A DNA stretch of 64,000 nt from Marsupella aquatica (Eukaryota > Marchantiophyta), in NCBI GenBank assembly GCA_973895155.1, contig OZ316899.1:5394001-5458000 (forward strand). Direction: 5' to 3'. Within the stretch, counting starts at the first letter, position 1. Each line of letters opens with the position of its first letter. Under the pieces are notes generated by a model that was not told the DNA's origin, searched no databases, and worked only from the letters and a program-made list of their open reading frames with translations. Both the position numbers and the translations under genes were made by a program. Positions 1-10,949 of this stretch are shown piece after piece.

Positions 1-2
1 AA

Positions 3-398
3 TGGATTCTCGAAGTCCGGCAATATAACGCCAAAACGGAGGGTCCACTAGACTCCCCGCCAAGGTCCCCTCCACCAAAGCAGAGTACGTTCAACACTGT
101 AGTGAAGAGCAATACATCTCCTTCCAGTTGCGTGGCTCCCGTCGTCTCCAAGGACTCAAAGGTTGTCGCACCTTCTAAAGAGACATTGTCCAAGGCGGTC
201 TCCCGAACACCATTGTCTTCTTGCTCAAATGTCCCTGTCTCTAAGGGGGTTTTTGAGAAGCGCAAGAGAGAAGAGGAGGAGTCATACTGGAGGGACCTCG
301 AGATCCACAACTATTGGACAGAAAACGTACTCGCTTCCTCCGACTATGATACAGTCTCCGACTCTGATTCCAACGTGTACAAGGCATCGAGCCCTTAA
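3..398 (+). CDS. C-terminal part of an unrecognised protein, cut by the window edge
   Basis: The frame is open from the first bases to a TAA at 396-398, about 131 residues. The visible part is rich in Ser, Pro, Lys and Glu, with a charged patch (KRKREEEE) and an acidic Ser/Asp tail, so it looks like a disordered protein tail. I recognise no domain. An AATAAA at 560-565 would fit a 3' UTR. It could be the tail of another transposon gene such as those nearby, or a random opening; real coding is uncertain. Confidence 0.35.
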   Translation, partial: WILEVRQYNAKTEGPLDSPPRSPPPKQSTFNTVVKSNTSPSSCVAPVVSKDSKVVAPSKETLSKAVSRTPLSSCSNVPVSKGVFEKRKREEEESYWRDLEIHNYWTENVLASSDYDTVSDSDSNVYKASSP

Positions 399-944
399 AC
401 AGAAGTCCAATATCAGTAGTCCATCTTCTAGGGGGGATAGACATTTTGTAACAGTGTATTGTATCCTGAGTCTGGTCCCTGGACCTTGGAGTTGCAAAGA
501 GTTCTTGGACATTTCATGTGTAACAAAGTTATATGTCAGAACATCTTTGTTCATTTTGCAATAAAATCTTGAGAAGTTTGTCTGATTGTAATGTTCCAAC
601 CTGTCCTATTATTGCTAGCAACATCACTAGTAAAACTATGCATGACTACAATGGTTTGTTTTCTCGCACACATGAGTTATGGAACTCTAAGTTAAGTAGA
701 TCTTTGTCGAACAGTACCCGTTTAGCACAAAACCAAAAACAGTTACTTCACAAGTTTAATGCCAGTGACATTCCTAGCAAAATAAACAACAATGTGGACA
801 CTTACTAAATTGTAATAGACCCTTGCTAACATTACATACACAATATAATTAGTGAGGTAGAGGACCTTCCTTTGTTCTGAAAACCAGAAGGTGACAAAAT
901 GAGGGACGCGGAAACGTTCACCTCAACGGATAATAGAGATTAAG
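399..944. other. Non-coding spacer with a possible poly(A) signal
   Basis: No supported gene. It holds an AATAAA hexamer at 560-565 downstream of the first ORF, then AT-rich sequence up to the 3' end of the element A transposase gene on the other strand. The outer end of element A probably lies here, but I could not find a terminal repeat or target duplication. Confidence 0.3.
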
Positions 945-1091
945 TCAACTACACTGCAAGATAATCAAACTCCTCACTTCAGCAACAGTCAGAATTGGCT
1001 GCTTCACAAGATCATCTCTCTCTAGATTCAGTGAAAACTTATTTAAGTACACCCACAAGAGGTGTTTACAAGACATGTAGAGTCTTCCTCT

Positions 1092-1129
1092 GGTGTGTCT
1101 CTTGTAGAAGGGTGTGTCTCTTGTAGAAG
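1092..1129. repeat. 19-bp perfect tandem duplication inside the SWIM finger
   Basis: The unit GGTGTGTCTCTTGTAGAAG occurs twice in a row (1092-1110 and 1111-1129). It falls between the C-x-C and C-x-H halves of the SWIM finger. Nineteen is not a multiple of three, so it also shifts the frame. Confidence 0.85.
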
Positions 1130-2643
1130 TTATCACATGAACAAGAAGGAAAGCAACACACTTGGACCCAGTATTGGTGTGCAATTTTAGAATCTGTCTC
1201 GTGAGTGACAATAAGATATTGCCATCCCCACCCATTTCCAAGGCATATCTTCTCACTTCCAATGACTCTCATATGTTTGTCAATCGCAGATCGAATGCAT
1301 TTATGAAGCTCCGGGGTGTTCTGGAAATGTTGACGAACGCCTTTCCCATTCCAGGTCTTGAATCTACGGTTTGGACAACCAATGTCAACTCTTTCTAGGA
1401 AGGCGTTCACATCAATTCGGAGGTCAACACAATTTGGAGAAGAGAATGACCCGATCGGTGTTGGATCAGAGTATGATAATCCTCTGATTTGAAACCCGTT
1501 TCAAAGAAGAAAGACAATCTCTGTTGGGGTCAACCTGGTCCCTCGCTGGACCTGCAATGCCTCAGGTGGTTCCGGAAGCTGGGCAAGAGTCCTTCTGCCA
1601 CCTATTATTTGGACAGAAGTACAGAAGCTGACAATGTGGAGAGGACAACCTCAATCCGTGAATGGCAACACCAACCACTCCAGCCTGCAATGCCTTCAAT
1701 CCAGTTTCTTTGATGAGATTCCTGCACTCATCTTTTCCAAACACACTTCGGTCCACTCATCCGTTGCAAACAGGTCCACTCCCTTTTCCACTCCGCCTCA
1801 AGTGCCAGGTCCCATATGTCACATCAACCTCTTCAATAAAAGGGATCCTTCGGGGTGCATCCCAAATTTCATCCCAATTATTTTGAGACGGTGGAATTTC
1901 TCCAACATAGTTCGGGTCCTGTGTTGCATCTCCACGGCTTTGTTCTTCACCATCATCTGATATATTAATAACTTCACAAGGGAGGGGAGGTCTAAGGCAA
2001 GTGGGATTGTCTTCATTGTCAGGAAAGTTAGAAGGTCCACCAATATCAGAAGCACCGCTAAAGTTACTAAATTCGGTGTAAAGATTTCTTCTTTTCAAAC
2101 TAGACAGCGACGCCACTATGCGCAATATCTTATCATGTCGATGAGAATTGTTTTCATGAATAGAAGCAGAAGTACTACCCTTCCTTTTTCCTGACGTTGT
2201 TCTAAGATCTCCATGTAAAGGCACTATTCTATAGAACTCATATTTTCCCGAGGATTCAAATAGTAGATTGGATGCCTTCTCATAGGCATCCAATGACCCC
2301 ATTGTATCTGCATTTCTATAGGCCAACTCAAATATTGTAGGACCATTGCCACGATGACACCCTTCCAAGTATGCAGTGAACGCTGCAATTTGTCCAGCTG
2401 CTCGATTCTGGTCAACTTCACAGGCTTCCATCAAACCAATTTTCTTCTTCGGCTGGCAGGAACGCATTGATGCGTGAGAAGATTCAGCTCCCGCACAGTT
2501 TGGCATCAAAGTAGACTCCTTCGCAGTTTGCGTCTGGAAAATAAATAGAGTTAACACTTGTATTCACTAGCGATATGTCTAGGTTGAGGCATACTCATGT
2601 TTGAGTCAGTGACAGAAAAACCTTTACGAAAAGAAGTATTATG

Positions 2644-2661
2644 GCTAGCGATCTCGCTAGC
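2644..2661. repeat. Palindrome of the TAGCG-N4-CGCTA family, element A
   Basis: GCTAGCGATCTCGCTAGC lies inside the 161-bp transposase intron. Its 7-bp arms are perfect around ATCT. A partial copy (CTAGCGATAT) lies near 2,570 in the same intron. Confidence 0.7.
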
Positions 2662-4543
2662 TTTAATGCATCGTAGATAATGGCCAATACTTACCACCCA
2701 AATAAAGTTACCCCATTGTCTCCACCGCACAACCCACCATGAAATCCACCCTTGGAGTGATTTAAGCTTGGAAGGGTGACAATTCCCTTCTTTCCACCAT
2801 TTCTGAATGTCGTCGGCTATACGATATGCTTTGACGTATGTTGGAGCAATTCTTAACTTCTCCCACATCTTATAGTGCTCCGCATGACATCCCTCCTTGA
2901 TTCCCTCCAAAGTGTGTCTTCTGAGGGATTGAGAGAAATCACTATGCTCTTTCATTGGATTTCTGACACCCCCAAAAAATCCCTTCAAACAGCAATCCAG
3001 CCAACCTCCGCATTGTCTGCTATGAATCCTCCAATAATGGGATTATTCACTCCATTCTCGGATGCAACATCTACCATTAACCTCCACTCAGTCTCAAGCG
3101 ACTTTGTGTCTTCGGCTCTCAACTCACAAGTGAAAATTGTACACAGAGCGCGGTAATTATGGTCATACACGTGTGCGCTGAAGGTCAACCATCCAGTAGT
3201 GATATGATGCACCACGTCAAAACTCACCCAAGAACCTTCCAAAACTCCTCTAGACTCCATGCTCCTCAAAATTTCCACACCAGATCCAAGACCATTTGTA
3301 CTCATTTTGAATACATGCGCTCGATCATTTATGTTTCCTTGACCAGGAAACAGGTACCTTTGCACGAAAGGGAAATTATTACATGATTGCATTTCATGAA
3401 GTGAGTCAAGTTCTCCTTTTTGGGGATTATCCATCTTCACACTGCGAAGAATAGCATGGAACTTTGGATCGGTCAAAACCACTCCAATGAAACTCCAAAT
3501 TTCTTTATGTTCTTCTCTCGACAACTGAGCCGATGATTTTGAATGCAATAGGGAGACTAGGTTCCCAATTGACTGGTTTCTCAGACGTGCGGGAGTTGAG
3601 ACTGGATTCAACCTATGGACCCCTAAAACAACATCTTCCGCTATTTTTCTTGGAGAACAAGATTTTCCCTTCCAAACGTGGTGGTCATGGAATCCCATAT
3701 GCACAGCCAATCTAGACATATGCATTGAAATGTGACTCTCCAAACCTGGCTTAGGGTATACATACAAGAGTTTTGCCGGGCAATCTCAAATATAGAAAGG
3801 CCTCTCTTCACAGAAGCCACAGATGAGTCCGCCCTCACTCACTTGCTCTCCAAGATGAAAGATGTCAGCCAGCAACCCTTTCCCTCTAAAAGCGCAGTCA
3901 CTTTTCACTCCAGTATGTTTCAACTTCCGGCAACCCAAATTATGGCATTCAAGAATGCCAGCGCAACGGACTTTCGACATAGCACAATGAAACCTATGTC
4001 TTTGGAAGGCGTCCCAAGATCGATCATAGGAGTTTGATTACCAATAGCTAAATCCACCGGTTCTAGAATGACATCAAGAAAGTTGTCTTTACTGGACAGA
4101 ACCTTGACATAAGATCCAACCTTTAGTGTCTAGACTTTGGGGGAAGTACTATTGTCCTCTCTCAACTTGTGACTCTGTGTTCCATTTTGAGAATACAACT
4201 CAAACAACTTCGTGATGAGGTCATCTTTTGGGATTCCAAAATGAGTTGCAAGGAATGACTCTGTCACCCTCACCTCCGACGAACCAGGGATACTTGGCAG
4301 TACAACCATGTCTCCCGTGATTCTATGCTCCAAAACCACCTTGGAATTCATCGATATCATCTCTTCTCAAGATACAAAAAATAAAACGACTATGTTTTGA
4401 ATTGTCCATACAACTCTTATTTGGAGGACCAAAACTTTGTTCATCCCAATGGAAACAACACATCGACCAAATTGTCAGATAGTTCCCGTTGATTTGACTG
4501 TGATTGTCTTTTAATTTACTCAACGTATTGGGATGGTTCCCAT

Positions 4544-4561
4544 GCTAGCAGTCTTGCTAGC
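4544..4561. repeat. Palindrome, TAGCA-N4-TGCTA variant
   Basis: GCTAGCAGTCTTGCTAGC lies just upstream of the transposase gene. Compared with the consensus both arms are changed in step (G to A and C to T), which keeps the pairing. Confidence 0.65.
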
Positions 4562-4639
4562 TTGGGTATGCATGTTTTTGGACAAATGTCCCGTTGATTT
4601 TGACCTATTTTGAAGGAGATCTGTATCATGGCTTTTATG

Positions 4640-4657
4640 CCAGCGATATCGCTAGCC
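4640..4657. repeat. Palindrome, TAGCG-N4-CGCTA family
   Basis: Core AGCGATATCGCT, with outer bases nearly matching. It lies in the spacer between the divergent genes of element A. Confidence 0.6.
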
Positions 4658-5405
4658 AAAAAGTAAATCCAATGTTTACAAATTTTACCGTTAGGATTCC
4701 GTTGGGAATAGTCAACGGGTACCATAATGTCAACGGTACAAATTATGGTTGACACCTGTACCATTTTGTATGGATAAGATTATCCCTATCGTGAAGGTTG
4801 TTCTTTGGGTTTTCCAAAAAGTACAACTAGTGGTCTCTACCAGGAGATTTCTATTATTCCTTCCATCATACTATCGATCGGTGTCAGTATAGATTCACTA
4901 TCATAACTGTGTAAGGCTTTGTCGGGAGTTCCTAACAGTTTGTACAGCTGTCCTATTTCTCCTAAAGGCGGTGCGATATGGACATTTTTCATGCGTGCAA
5001 CTGCTGCAGTCTCCGGACACGACCACTCTTCTCCGAAGGGGTTTATTTCATGGAGTCATCGTTGTCTCCAGAGAGTATTTCTTTGAGAGGATGATTTCAA
5101 TCGAGGGAGTCGACAAGGAGAGAAACCAGGTCAACAGCTAACAAGAAGGCACTTGTAGTGGGCTTGAAGACTCCTAGGCGACACAAGATGGTGACGGCAG
5201 TAGATCTTGTGGCTCTTGTGTTTGATCCGAGCGCTTCGGAACCTTACACGGTTGTCATAAACCGTCATCTTCACTTGTTCGGAGTTGCATTTCAAGGGTG
5301 AAAAAACTCTTTTGTTCATATCAAGTCGGCAATGCACGCATTGAACAGGTGCAAGTTCTCAGGATAATATCTTTCTGAAATTCCTTTTTTACCATATCAC
5401 TTTCA

Positions 5406-5423
5406 GCTAGTGATCTCACTAAC
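5406..5423. repeat. Palindrome, TAGTG-N4-CACTA variant
   Basis: GCTAGTGATCTCACTAAC lies inside the 5349-5462 intron. Both arms differ from the consensus in a compensating way. Confidence 0.65.
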
Positions 5424-7606
5424 ATGAGAATGTTGTGGTAGGTTAACTCAATGTCATGTAGAGAACTCCTGGGTTTTGGAGGCTGAACGCGTCTAGAAGA
5501 TTCTGAACAATGACTTGTTCGTTTACAAGGATATCATCGACTCTGAGAATTACAAAGTTTTCTAGCAGAAGATGGCAACATGCAGAAGGCGGCCTGGTAT
5601 TCAAAGAACATGACGCTGGATGCCTGCACTTATATTCTATCTGCTGCTAACATTGCATCACAGACTGAGGACCTGAAGAAGAAATTTGCTCTTAAGGAAG
5701 CTCAAGGCGAGCCCCTCTCTAAGGCCTCATAGGACTTAGCAATGCGTGAGATGATGAAAGAACAACTTGTTGATTGGAATGTGAAAGTTCCAAAGACCGG
5801 TCCATTACTAAATCTAGAGTTTGGAGGCTTTTTCAAGAAATGTATCGAAATGCATAACTACTGCGAGAATGAGAGAAAGGAGGCCTAGAGAACAGATGAC
5901 AAAGGAAGGGGAAATGTTTCTTGTGGTCTTGATTGAGCTTGATTGTTCACTGGTGTGACCTCCTTATCCCCAGAGCTCCAATGTACACTCCTAGAGGCAC
6001 AGTGTCGTCCTGAGCTTTGGAAGAAATTCTTTCATCCAGGTCAATTCTCAGATAGTGAGACTAAGCTTTGGCTTCATCGTTGGGAAGTGTGGGAGCAAGT
6101 CGAGTCAATTGCGTCTTCCCTCATGTCCAAAATTGTTGCTGAGGTTATGCCTACTGTCCCTAAGTCAAGGATCCTTACCTCTTCAAAGAAGACGAAAGCT
6201 TCGCTAATCCTTGACATTGAGGAGGATTTTGAGGATTTTCAAACTTGTGTGAAGACTCGTTTCATCAAGCAGATTTGGCCCCCCAAGACAGGAGAGAAGA
6301 TCGAGATTGCATTGTTTTGGAGGAGAGCGAAGAGATACACATATTGATTTTTTGTAGACAGAGAAGTAGCAGACAAATTCTATTGGTGGTCCTACCCAAC
6401 TTGCTTGTCCCCATGGATAGCAGGAGTTAAAGAGGACCCTACAGGTGATAAGTTTGGGGAATATTGTATGTTTCCTTGCAAGGGAAGTGAAGCTATGAGG
6501 AGATTGAGCGAGTGGGAGGTTCTTCACTATCCATGGTATTTGGACTCAGACAAATGGTCTGTGACCTTTGAAACTGCAAAGAAAGCAGCTCTTCACATGA
6601 TCAATTGGGGATTCCTTCTGGAATCTTACATCTTGAAGTCCAAATTGGCACCCACTGACGCTGAACTTGGTGGTTGCGAGGCGATGGAAAAGGCTTGTCT
6701 TGGTGTAGCTGCCATAGTGGATAGGAGTCAAGCTTGAAAGCCAAGAAAAGGAGCATTGAAGGACACATCCAAAGATGGGTCCCAGTTATCGGGAAAGCCA
6801 AGTAAGTCTGTCAATTTTTTGTTACTTTTTATTTTCAAGTCTGTATGTGTGTCGAATATACAAACACTAGTGGCTTTTGTTTCACAAAGAGGAGGAAGGG
6901 TGCGACTTCTGAGAGTTTGAAGAGTGGAGCCGATGATGGTGAGGAACCTCAATCCCCGGATGTCAAAGTTACAACAAAGAGCGCAGTGGATTTAGGAAGT
7001 ATAGAGTGTTTGAAACAGAAGCAGAATATCCAGATTCTTTCAGATTTGGACGATGAAGAAGTTTTAGTTGCTTAAGGTGTTGCTCGGATGTGTGGTTTGA
7101 AGATGGATGGGCAAAGACATTTCCTTGCTTGCAGCAATTTGACCGACACTGCAAACTCAATCAGCGTAAATAAAGTGAGGCAATCTTGGATGGGAGATGG
7201 AGATCGATGGATTACTGGGATGTTGAAGAGCGTGGAGTGCCTGAACCCTATCATAATTAATGGAAAGCCTTATGTTGGGATTGGAGCACATTTGGTATTC
7301 ATTTCTCTTCCAACTAGGCATAGAACACGTGTTACAGACAAAGAGGTCCCGTCTTGGAATGTTTGGAGCAAGAAACTGCCGTATTATTTTTTTTGGAGTG
7401 ATGAGACCAATGCTTTCAGACAATAGATATGTTGTTGTGCTGCACAACTCGGATTTCAATCACATGAGGCAAATATTTACGGCAGTCGAGCAAAAAAACA
7501 AATTCAAACATGTTCAACAATATACCGTTTTGTTGTCTACCCCTTTATGGAGAGCAGATATGGATATCGAGGTAATTATCCCTTCAACTTTTGGAGATGT
7601 TTTATA

Positions 7607-7622
7607 CTAGCGATGTTGCTAA
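7607..7622. repeat. Palindrome, TAGCG-N4 family
   Basis: CTAGCGATGTTGCTAA lies in the 7572-7754 intron; one arm position is mismatched. Confidence 0.55.
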
Positions 7623-7694
7623 CAAAATGTTAATTTTCCACTCCTCAACATGATCGGTTTACTTATTATTTTTCCTTTTTTTGACTTAGTTAAT

Positions 7695-7712
7695 GCTAGC
7701 AAGCTCGCTAAC
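7695..7712. repeat. Palindrome, TAGCA/CGCTA variant
   Basis: GCTAGCAAGCTCGCTAAC is the second copy in the same intron, about 75 bp after the other. Confidence 0.55.
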
Positions 7713-8539
7713 AAAGTTTTCAATATTTCTAAAGGATTGTGGTTCTTTGTTCAGGTGTGCACTCTCATACTGGACGTTTTCTGTTGTGTGGAATTTAATG
7801 CTAAGATTCCTAAAGACCCAGCGTATGTTCCTTTGACGTCTTCAGAAGAAGCAAGACATAAGTCAATGTTGAGTGTTTGTTACCCTAAGACTGACCCATG
7901 TCCAGCAGCGGCTGTTGCTGGATCAAAAAGGCTTTCAGTTGGGTTCATGCAAGCCGTGATGGAATTCCTCACAAAGCCCAAAGACATAGTCCTTGATTGG
8001 ACTGTGTGTGATGGGAGCTCATTTTCTGCCGGAGAATTAATACTCCGGGAGGTTTGTTGTCGGTGTTGAGGATAGGGACATTCTCCATTCCTGTGCTCAA
8101 AAAGGTTTAAACAGTGTTCTTGAGAGGCACTCGAGCAAGGCAAAGATGATTAAGGATCAGGTAGCCAAGGGTAATCAAGATGTTGGGTCGGATGATGAGT
8201 GCAGGATTGCAGGAAATGAACAGGCTGGGCCTTCAAGCAAGAAAGATGAATTTGACCTGGAGTAAAGTACTTGGCCTCTTGTGATGTCGGACTCCCTATT
8301 TGGTTTCTGTTGTTTTCTTCATTTTGTTGCTCTTTGTCAACTGATGTCGGTGGTTGCGTCAGTGATAGGAGGGTGGATTGGTTTTCTGAGGAGAGATTTT
8401 GTCTTCGGAAGGAAGTCCATTGTGGTTACTCTTGAGAAGCCTTTTACTCTTCCATGCTATGCTGAGACATCGGCAAAGCAGGTTGATGAAGCTCCTGTGG
8501 TCTTGACTTGGGAGGCGAAAGGGCTTCGATCAATGAGAG

Positions 8540-8989
8540 GTGCTCGAAGATATGTGGATTATCCCATTTCTTAACAAGTACCTTGATTTTTTGAGAAGGA
8601 GTTGCACTGATGAGACATCTATTGCATATAAGGAAATATTTCCTCTTATGAAATATTGGGAGAGAATTATGGAGTTGTTGACAAATGGGCTTGCACTAGA
8701 AGGGGAGGGAAGTAATCAATTTCCCTTGAAAAACGGATTTTGGCCAAAAACTAACCACGGCACTAGTTACAAGGTCAACCAACCAGAACAAAGTGGTCCT
8801 CCAATTGAAGATAAGGAGAATGCAAAGATGACGGCTCTTCAAAATGAGGTCTTGGAAGAGATGGAAGATCAAGCAGCACCATTTGTTGGATCTCGAGCTA
8901 AGAGAGAACAAAGACGGTGGATTGCCCTAGATAGGAAATTTGTGAAGGAAACTTTGTATTTCTTCAACCCGAGGATGACGGGAGAATAA
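8540..8989 (+). CDS. Unrecognised 149-aa ORF at the end of element A
   Basis: An open frame overlapping the end of the methyltransferase-like gene in another frame. The product is charged and mainly helical-looking, with a Lys/Glu-rich middle. I recognise no domain, and element C has no clear counterpart. It may be a frame-shifted tail of the methyltransferase-like gene or a separate small gene. The following ORF (9012-9368) may continue it in a different frame. Confidence 0.35.
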   Translation: MLEDMWIIPFLNKYLDFLRRSCTDETSIAYKEIFPLMKYWERIMELLTNGLALEGEGSNQFPLKNGFWPKTNHGTSYKVNQPEQSGPPIEDKENAKMTALQNEVLEEMEDQAAPFVGSRAKREQRRWIALDRKFVKETLYFFNPRMTGE

Positions 8990-9011
8990 AAATGGTGGAG
9001 GTCATTTCTAG

Positions 9012-9368
9012 TTGGTGAGAGCTTTGGGTTTGGTGGACCCTAAGCATGAAGTCCCAACTACATCTTCAACAAACCCTCCTCTACCTCAACAATATGCTCC
9101 AATGTTCTCAGTCGAATGGTGGTGGCCTAAACTCTCTAAACTTGATGTGACTGAGAGTGCGCGGTATCTAAATTGTTTGATGTCCACTAAGACATGGGAA
9201 CGAGATCTAGGGTTTGGTGAGAATGCTCAACATTGGCAGTATGCAAATTCTGCAATGTATGGTTTTAAATTTGGAATGAAAGAAGAAAACATGGTGGGCA
9301 GAGGTTTGAAGATCCCTCAAAATGCTCTACAAATTGTCCAAAGTTATCTCCAAAGGATGGACAAGTAG
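9012..9368 (+). CDS. Unrecognised 118-aa ORF at the end of element A
   Basis: Open to a TAG at 9366-9368. The visible block 'FSVEWWWPKLSKLDVTESARYL' is aromatic and coherent enough to look like true coding sequence, but I do not recognise it. It has no close match in element C. It could be a terminal exon of the gene upstream, with a frame break near 8,990, or host sequence. Confidence 0.35.
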   Translation: MVRALGLVDPKHEVPTTSSTNPPLPQQYAPMFSVEWWWPKLSKLDVTESARYLNCLMSTKTWERDLGFGENAQHWQYANSAMYGFKFGMKEENMVGRGLKIPQNALQIVQSYLQRMDK

Positions 9369-9640
9369 ACTTAGTTGTTACTAGTGAAGGTATAATTAGA
9401 TAGTTACTAGTTTTTATGTAAGATAGTCACTGACTCATTCAAACATAGTAAGTTACATCCTAGTTACTTACTATTCTAATAGTTATAATGTGTGACCATG
9501 CCATTGAATGTTAGTCATACTATCTCCTCATTTTCTAAACTTTTGATCATTATGAATTTGAATGTTTTTTTTTTGCATAATTAAAATTAATTTTCTATTC
9601 ATTTCTTTATTTTAAATAATTATAATAAGAGTTTCTAGGA
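9369..9640. other. AT-rich non-coding stretch
   Basis: No gene seen. AT-rich with short TAGTTACTAG-like words. The right end of element A probably lies here, but its edge is not visible. Confidence 0.3.
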
Positions 9641-9644
9641 AAAT

Positions 9645-9920
9645 GTACATTTTGTTGCACTTAAAAATACACTTTCTAGACCAAATGCACTTAAATGTAC
9701 ACTTAAATGTATGCATTGTTCACTCAAATGTACACTTTCTAGGCCAAATGTACTCAAATGTACCTATTTTGATGCGTGAATATACACTTTTCATTGCCCA
9801 AATGTACACTCTTTAGGCCAATTGTATACTTTTCTATCCCCAAATGCACACTTTTCATTGGCCAAATGTACACTTTTCCAAGCTCAAAAGTACATTTTTC
9901 ATTGCCCAAATGTACAAAAA
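9645..9920. repeat. Imperfect short tandem repeat (CCAAATGTACACTTTTCA-like)
   Basis: About a dozen degenerate copies of a word close to CCAAATGTACACTTT, separated by variable spacers. It abuts the LINE fragment that follows. It may be a decayed minisatellite. Confidence 0.6.
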
Positions 9921-9963
9921 TAAAATAATAATACAATTTTAATGAATAGGTTGATCTTCTCAT

Positions 9964-10947
9964 GTGATGCATGGGAGGTGGAATGTTAACAACACCCTGC
10001 GATGCTTCAAGGGCCTTCAATCTTGGCCTAACCAAGACTACGTTGTAGTTACGGTGCAGTGCGGTCGCATGGGTATCCTGTGTATTCAGGATCTATGGGA
10101 CATGAAGTTGAATGAATGGCGCATTCTGGATGGAGTGTTGGAGCATATCAGAGGCTTCACATTGAGAGAGGACTGTTGCAGAGATTTTTTGGGGAAGGTA
10201 AGGATGACTGTGGGCTGCAGCATGTACCACGAGTCGGGACCAAGCAACTGGTGCTGGGCTGATCGACCGACAACACGAAAGGTTTTAGGATTAACAACTA
10301 GAGGGCCTATATTCTCATTCGCCCCGCTATAGATGACTATGCCACTCTGAACTGGACTTGGGATTGCACCAAACTGGAAGTGGAATGGAACACGAGCCGG
10401 ACAGGTTTGTGGGGCTCATACTTGTCTTCTAGGGCCAAGACTTTCATATGGAGGATTCTGGCCTCCGGGGTTGTTCACTGGTGGGTAGCCGCCCACATTG
10501 GCAAGGGAGATGGCCACTGTAAATTGTGTATTGGGGTCGTTGAAACTATTCCCCACCTTTTTACCGAGTGTATGCATGCATGCTAGAAAAATGTTGGGCT
10601 TTGGGAGCTGGCTGTTTCCAAGGCCTTTATGGATTACTCAGATCACGTGTTGTTGATGGATGATTTGACAGTACAAAAAGATCATTGAAGGGTGGCTAAA
10701 CTATTAGTGTTTTACCAGATCCTCTGGTCTCTTTGACTAGGGCAAACCACAGATGTTCCAGGCCACCGGCTGCAGGAAATTTGATCTTAGATTCATTTTA
10801 TTAGAAGCTGCTGATCATGTGACTGTTGTTGGTCTGTGCTTGTCCTCGAGAAGGCAGCACACTATATTGCTAAGAGTGAAAGAGCTCCTTAATCAGGAAA
10901 GAATAGCTTGGTTGCATAGACATGATGTGTGGATATCCTCCGAGTGA
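9964..10947 (+). mobile_element. LINE (non-LTR retrotransposon) 3' fragment with zf-RVT motif
   Basis: Broken coding sequence for the C-terminal part of a plant L1-type reverse transcriptase ORF. The clearest part (10,380-10,586) reads 'KTFIWRIL', 'DGHCKLC', 'ETIPHLFTEC', which is the zinc-binding zf-RVT region that follows the RT domain. The preceding frame (9,964-10,332) is the divergent region before it. The RT catalytic core is absent and frames are broken, so this is a 5'-truncated, dead copy. Confidence 0.7.
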
Positions 10948-10949
10948 GG

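Larger units (their letters stand above)
945..4360 (-). pseudogene. Element A transposase, MULE-like with GCM/WRKY-type and SWIM zinc fingers (broken)
   Basis: This is the same protein as in element C (34,877-43,129). From the N-terminus: a leader from the ATG at 4358-4360; a Cys/His zinc-binding region whose end has the H-x-G-x-H-x-H pattern (near 3,660-3,720); a probable RNase H-fold core with 'SFDV' and 'ADNAEVGW' (3,000-3,200); an exon ending at 2,695; a 161-bp intron (2534-2694, GT-AG, TTTTCCAG acceptor); then a second half (1757-2533) and a SWIM finger C-x-C...C-x-H (1,060-1,170). SWIM fingers are typical of Mutator-like transposases. The gene is broken: a frameshift near 2,985, others after 1,757, and a 19-nt tandem duplication inside the SWIM finger. 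The assignment to MULE rather than another SWIM family is inference. Confidence 0.65.
4361..5170. promoter_or_regulatory. Spacer between the divergent genes of element A
   Basis: The transposase gene leaves to the left and the ParB/methyltransferase-like gene to the right, so any promoters must lie here. It contains two of the dispersed palindromes. I see no convincing TATA box. Short coding remnants of the N-terminal part of the methyltransferase-like gene may begin near 4,980. The promoter role is inferred from layout only. Confidence 0.3.
5190..8574 (+). pseudogene. Element A ParB/DNA methyltransferase-like gene (broken)
   Basis: Segment by segment this matches the element C gene at 29,913-34,015. 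The first exon (to 5,348) aligns with the C segment after its ParB-like GNH motif, but GNH itself is not visible here. An intron (5349-5462) follows, then exons with matching blocks such as 'FFHPGQF', 'LSEWEVLHYPWYLDSD' and 'VPSWNV'. An intron at 7572-7754 has good GT-AG ends and the same position as in C. The methyltransferase-like part has 'KPKDIVLDW...DGSSFSAG' (motif I-like, 7,970-8,040) and 'RFVVGVED'. The expected DPPY position reads 'VFISLP', so catalysis is doubtful. There are many in-frame stops (near 5,484, 5,561, 5,728, 5,888, 6,735, 7,073) and frameshifts, one at a T8 run near 7,387. It is clearly a pseudogene. Confidence 0.6.

Noticed and set aside
5190-8574. Element A plus-strand gene as a host gene
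   Set aside because: Its blocks and introns match the gene inside element C, whose mobile nature is shown by a target duplication.
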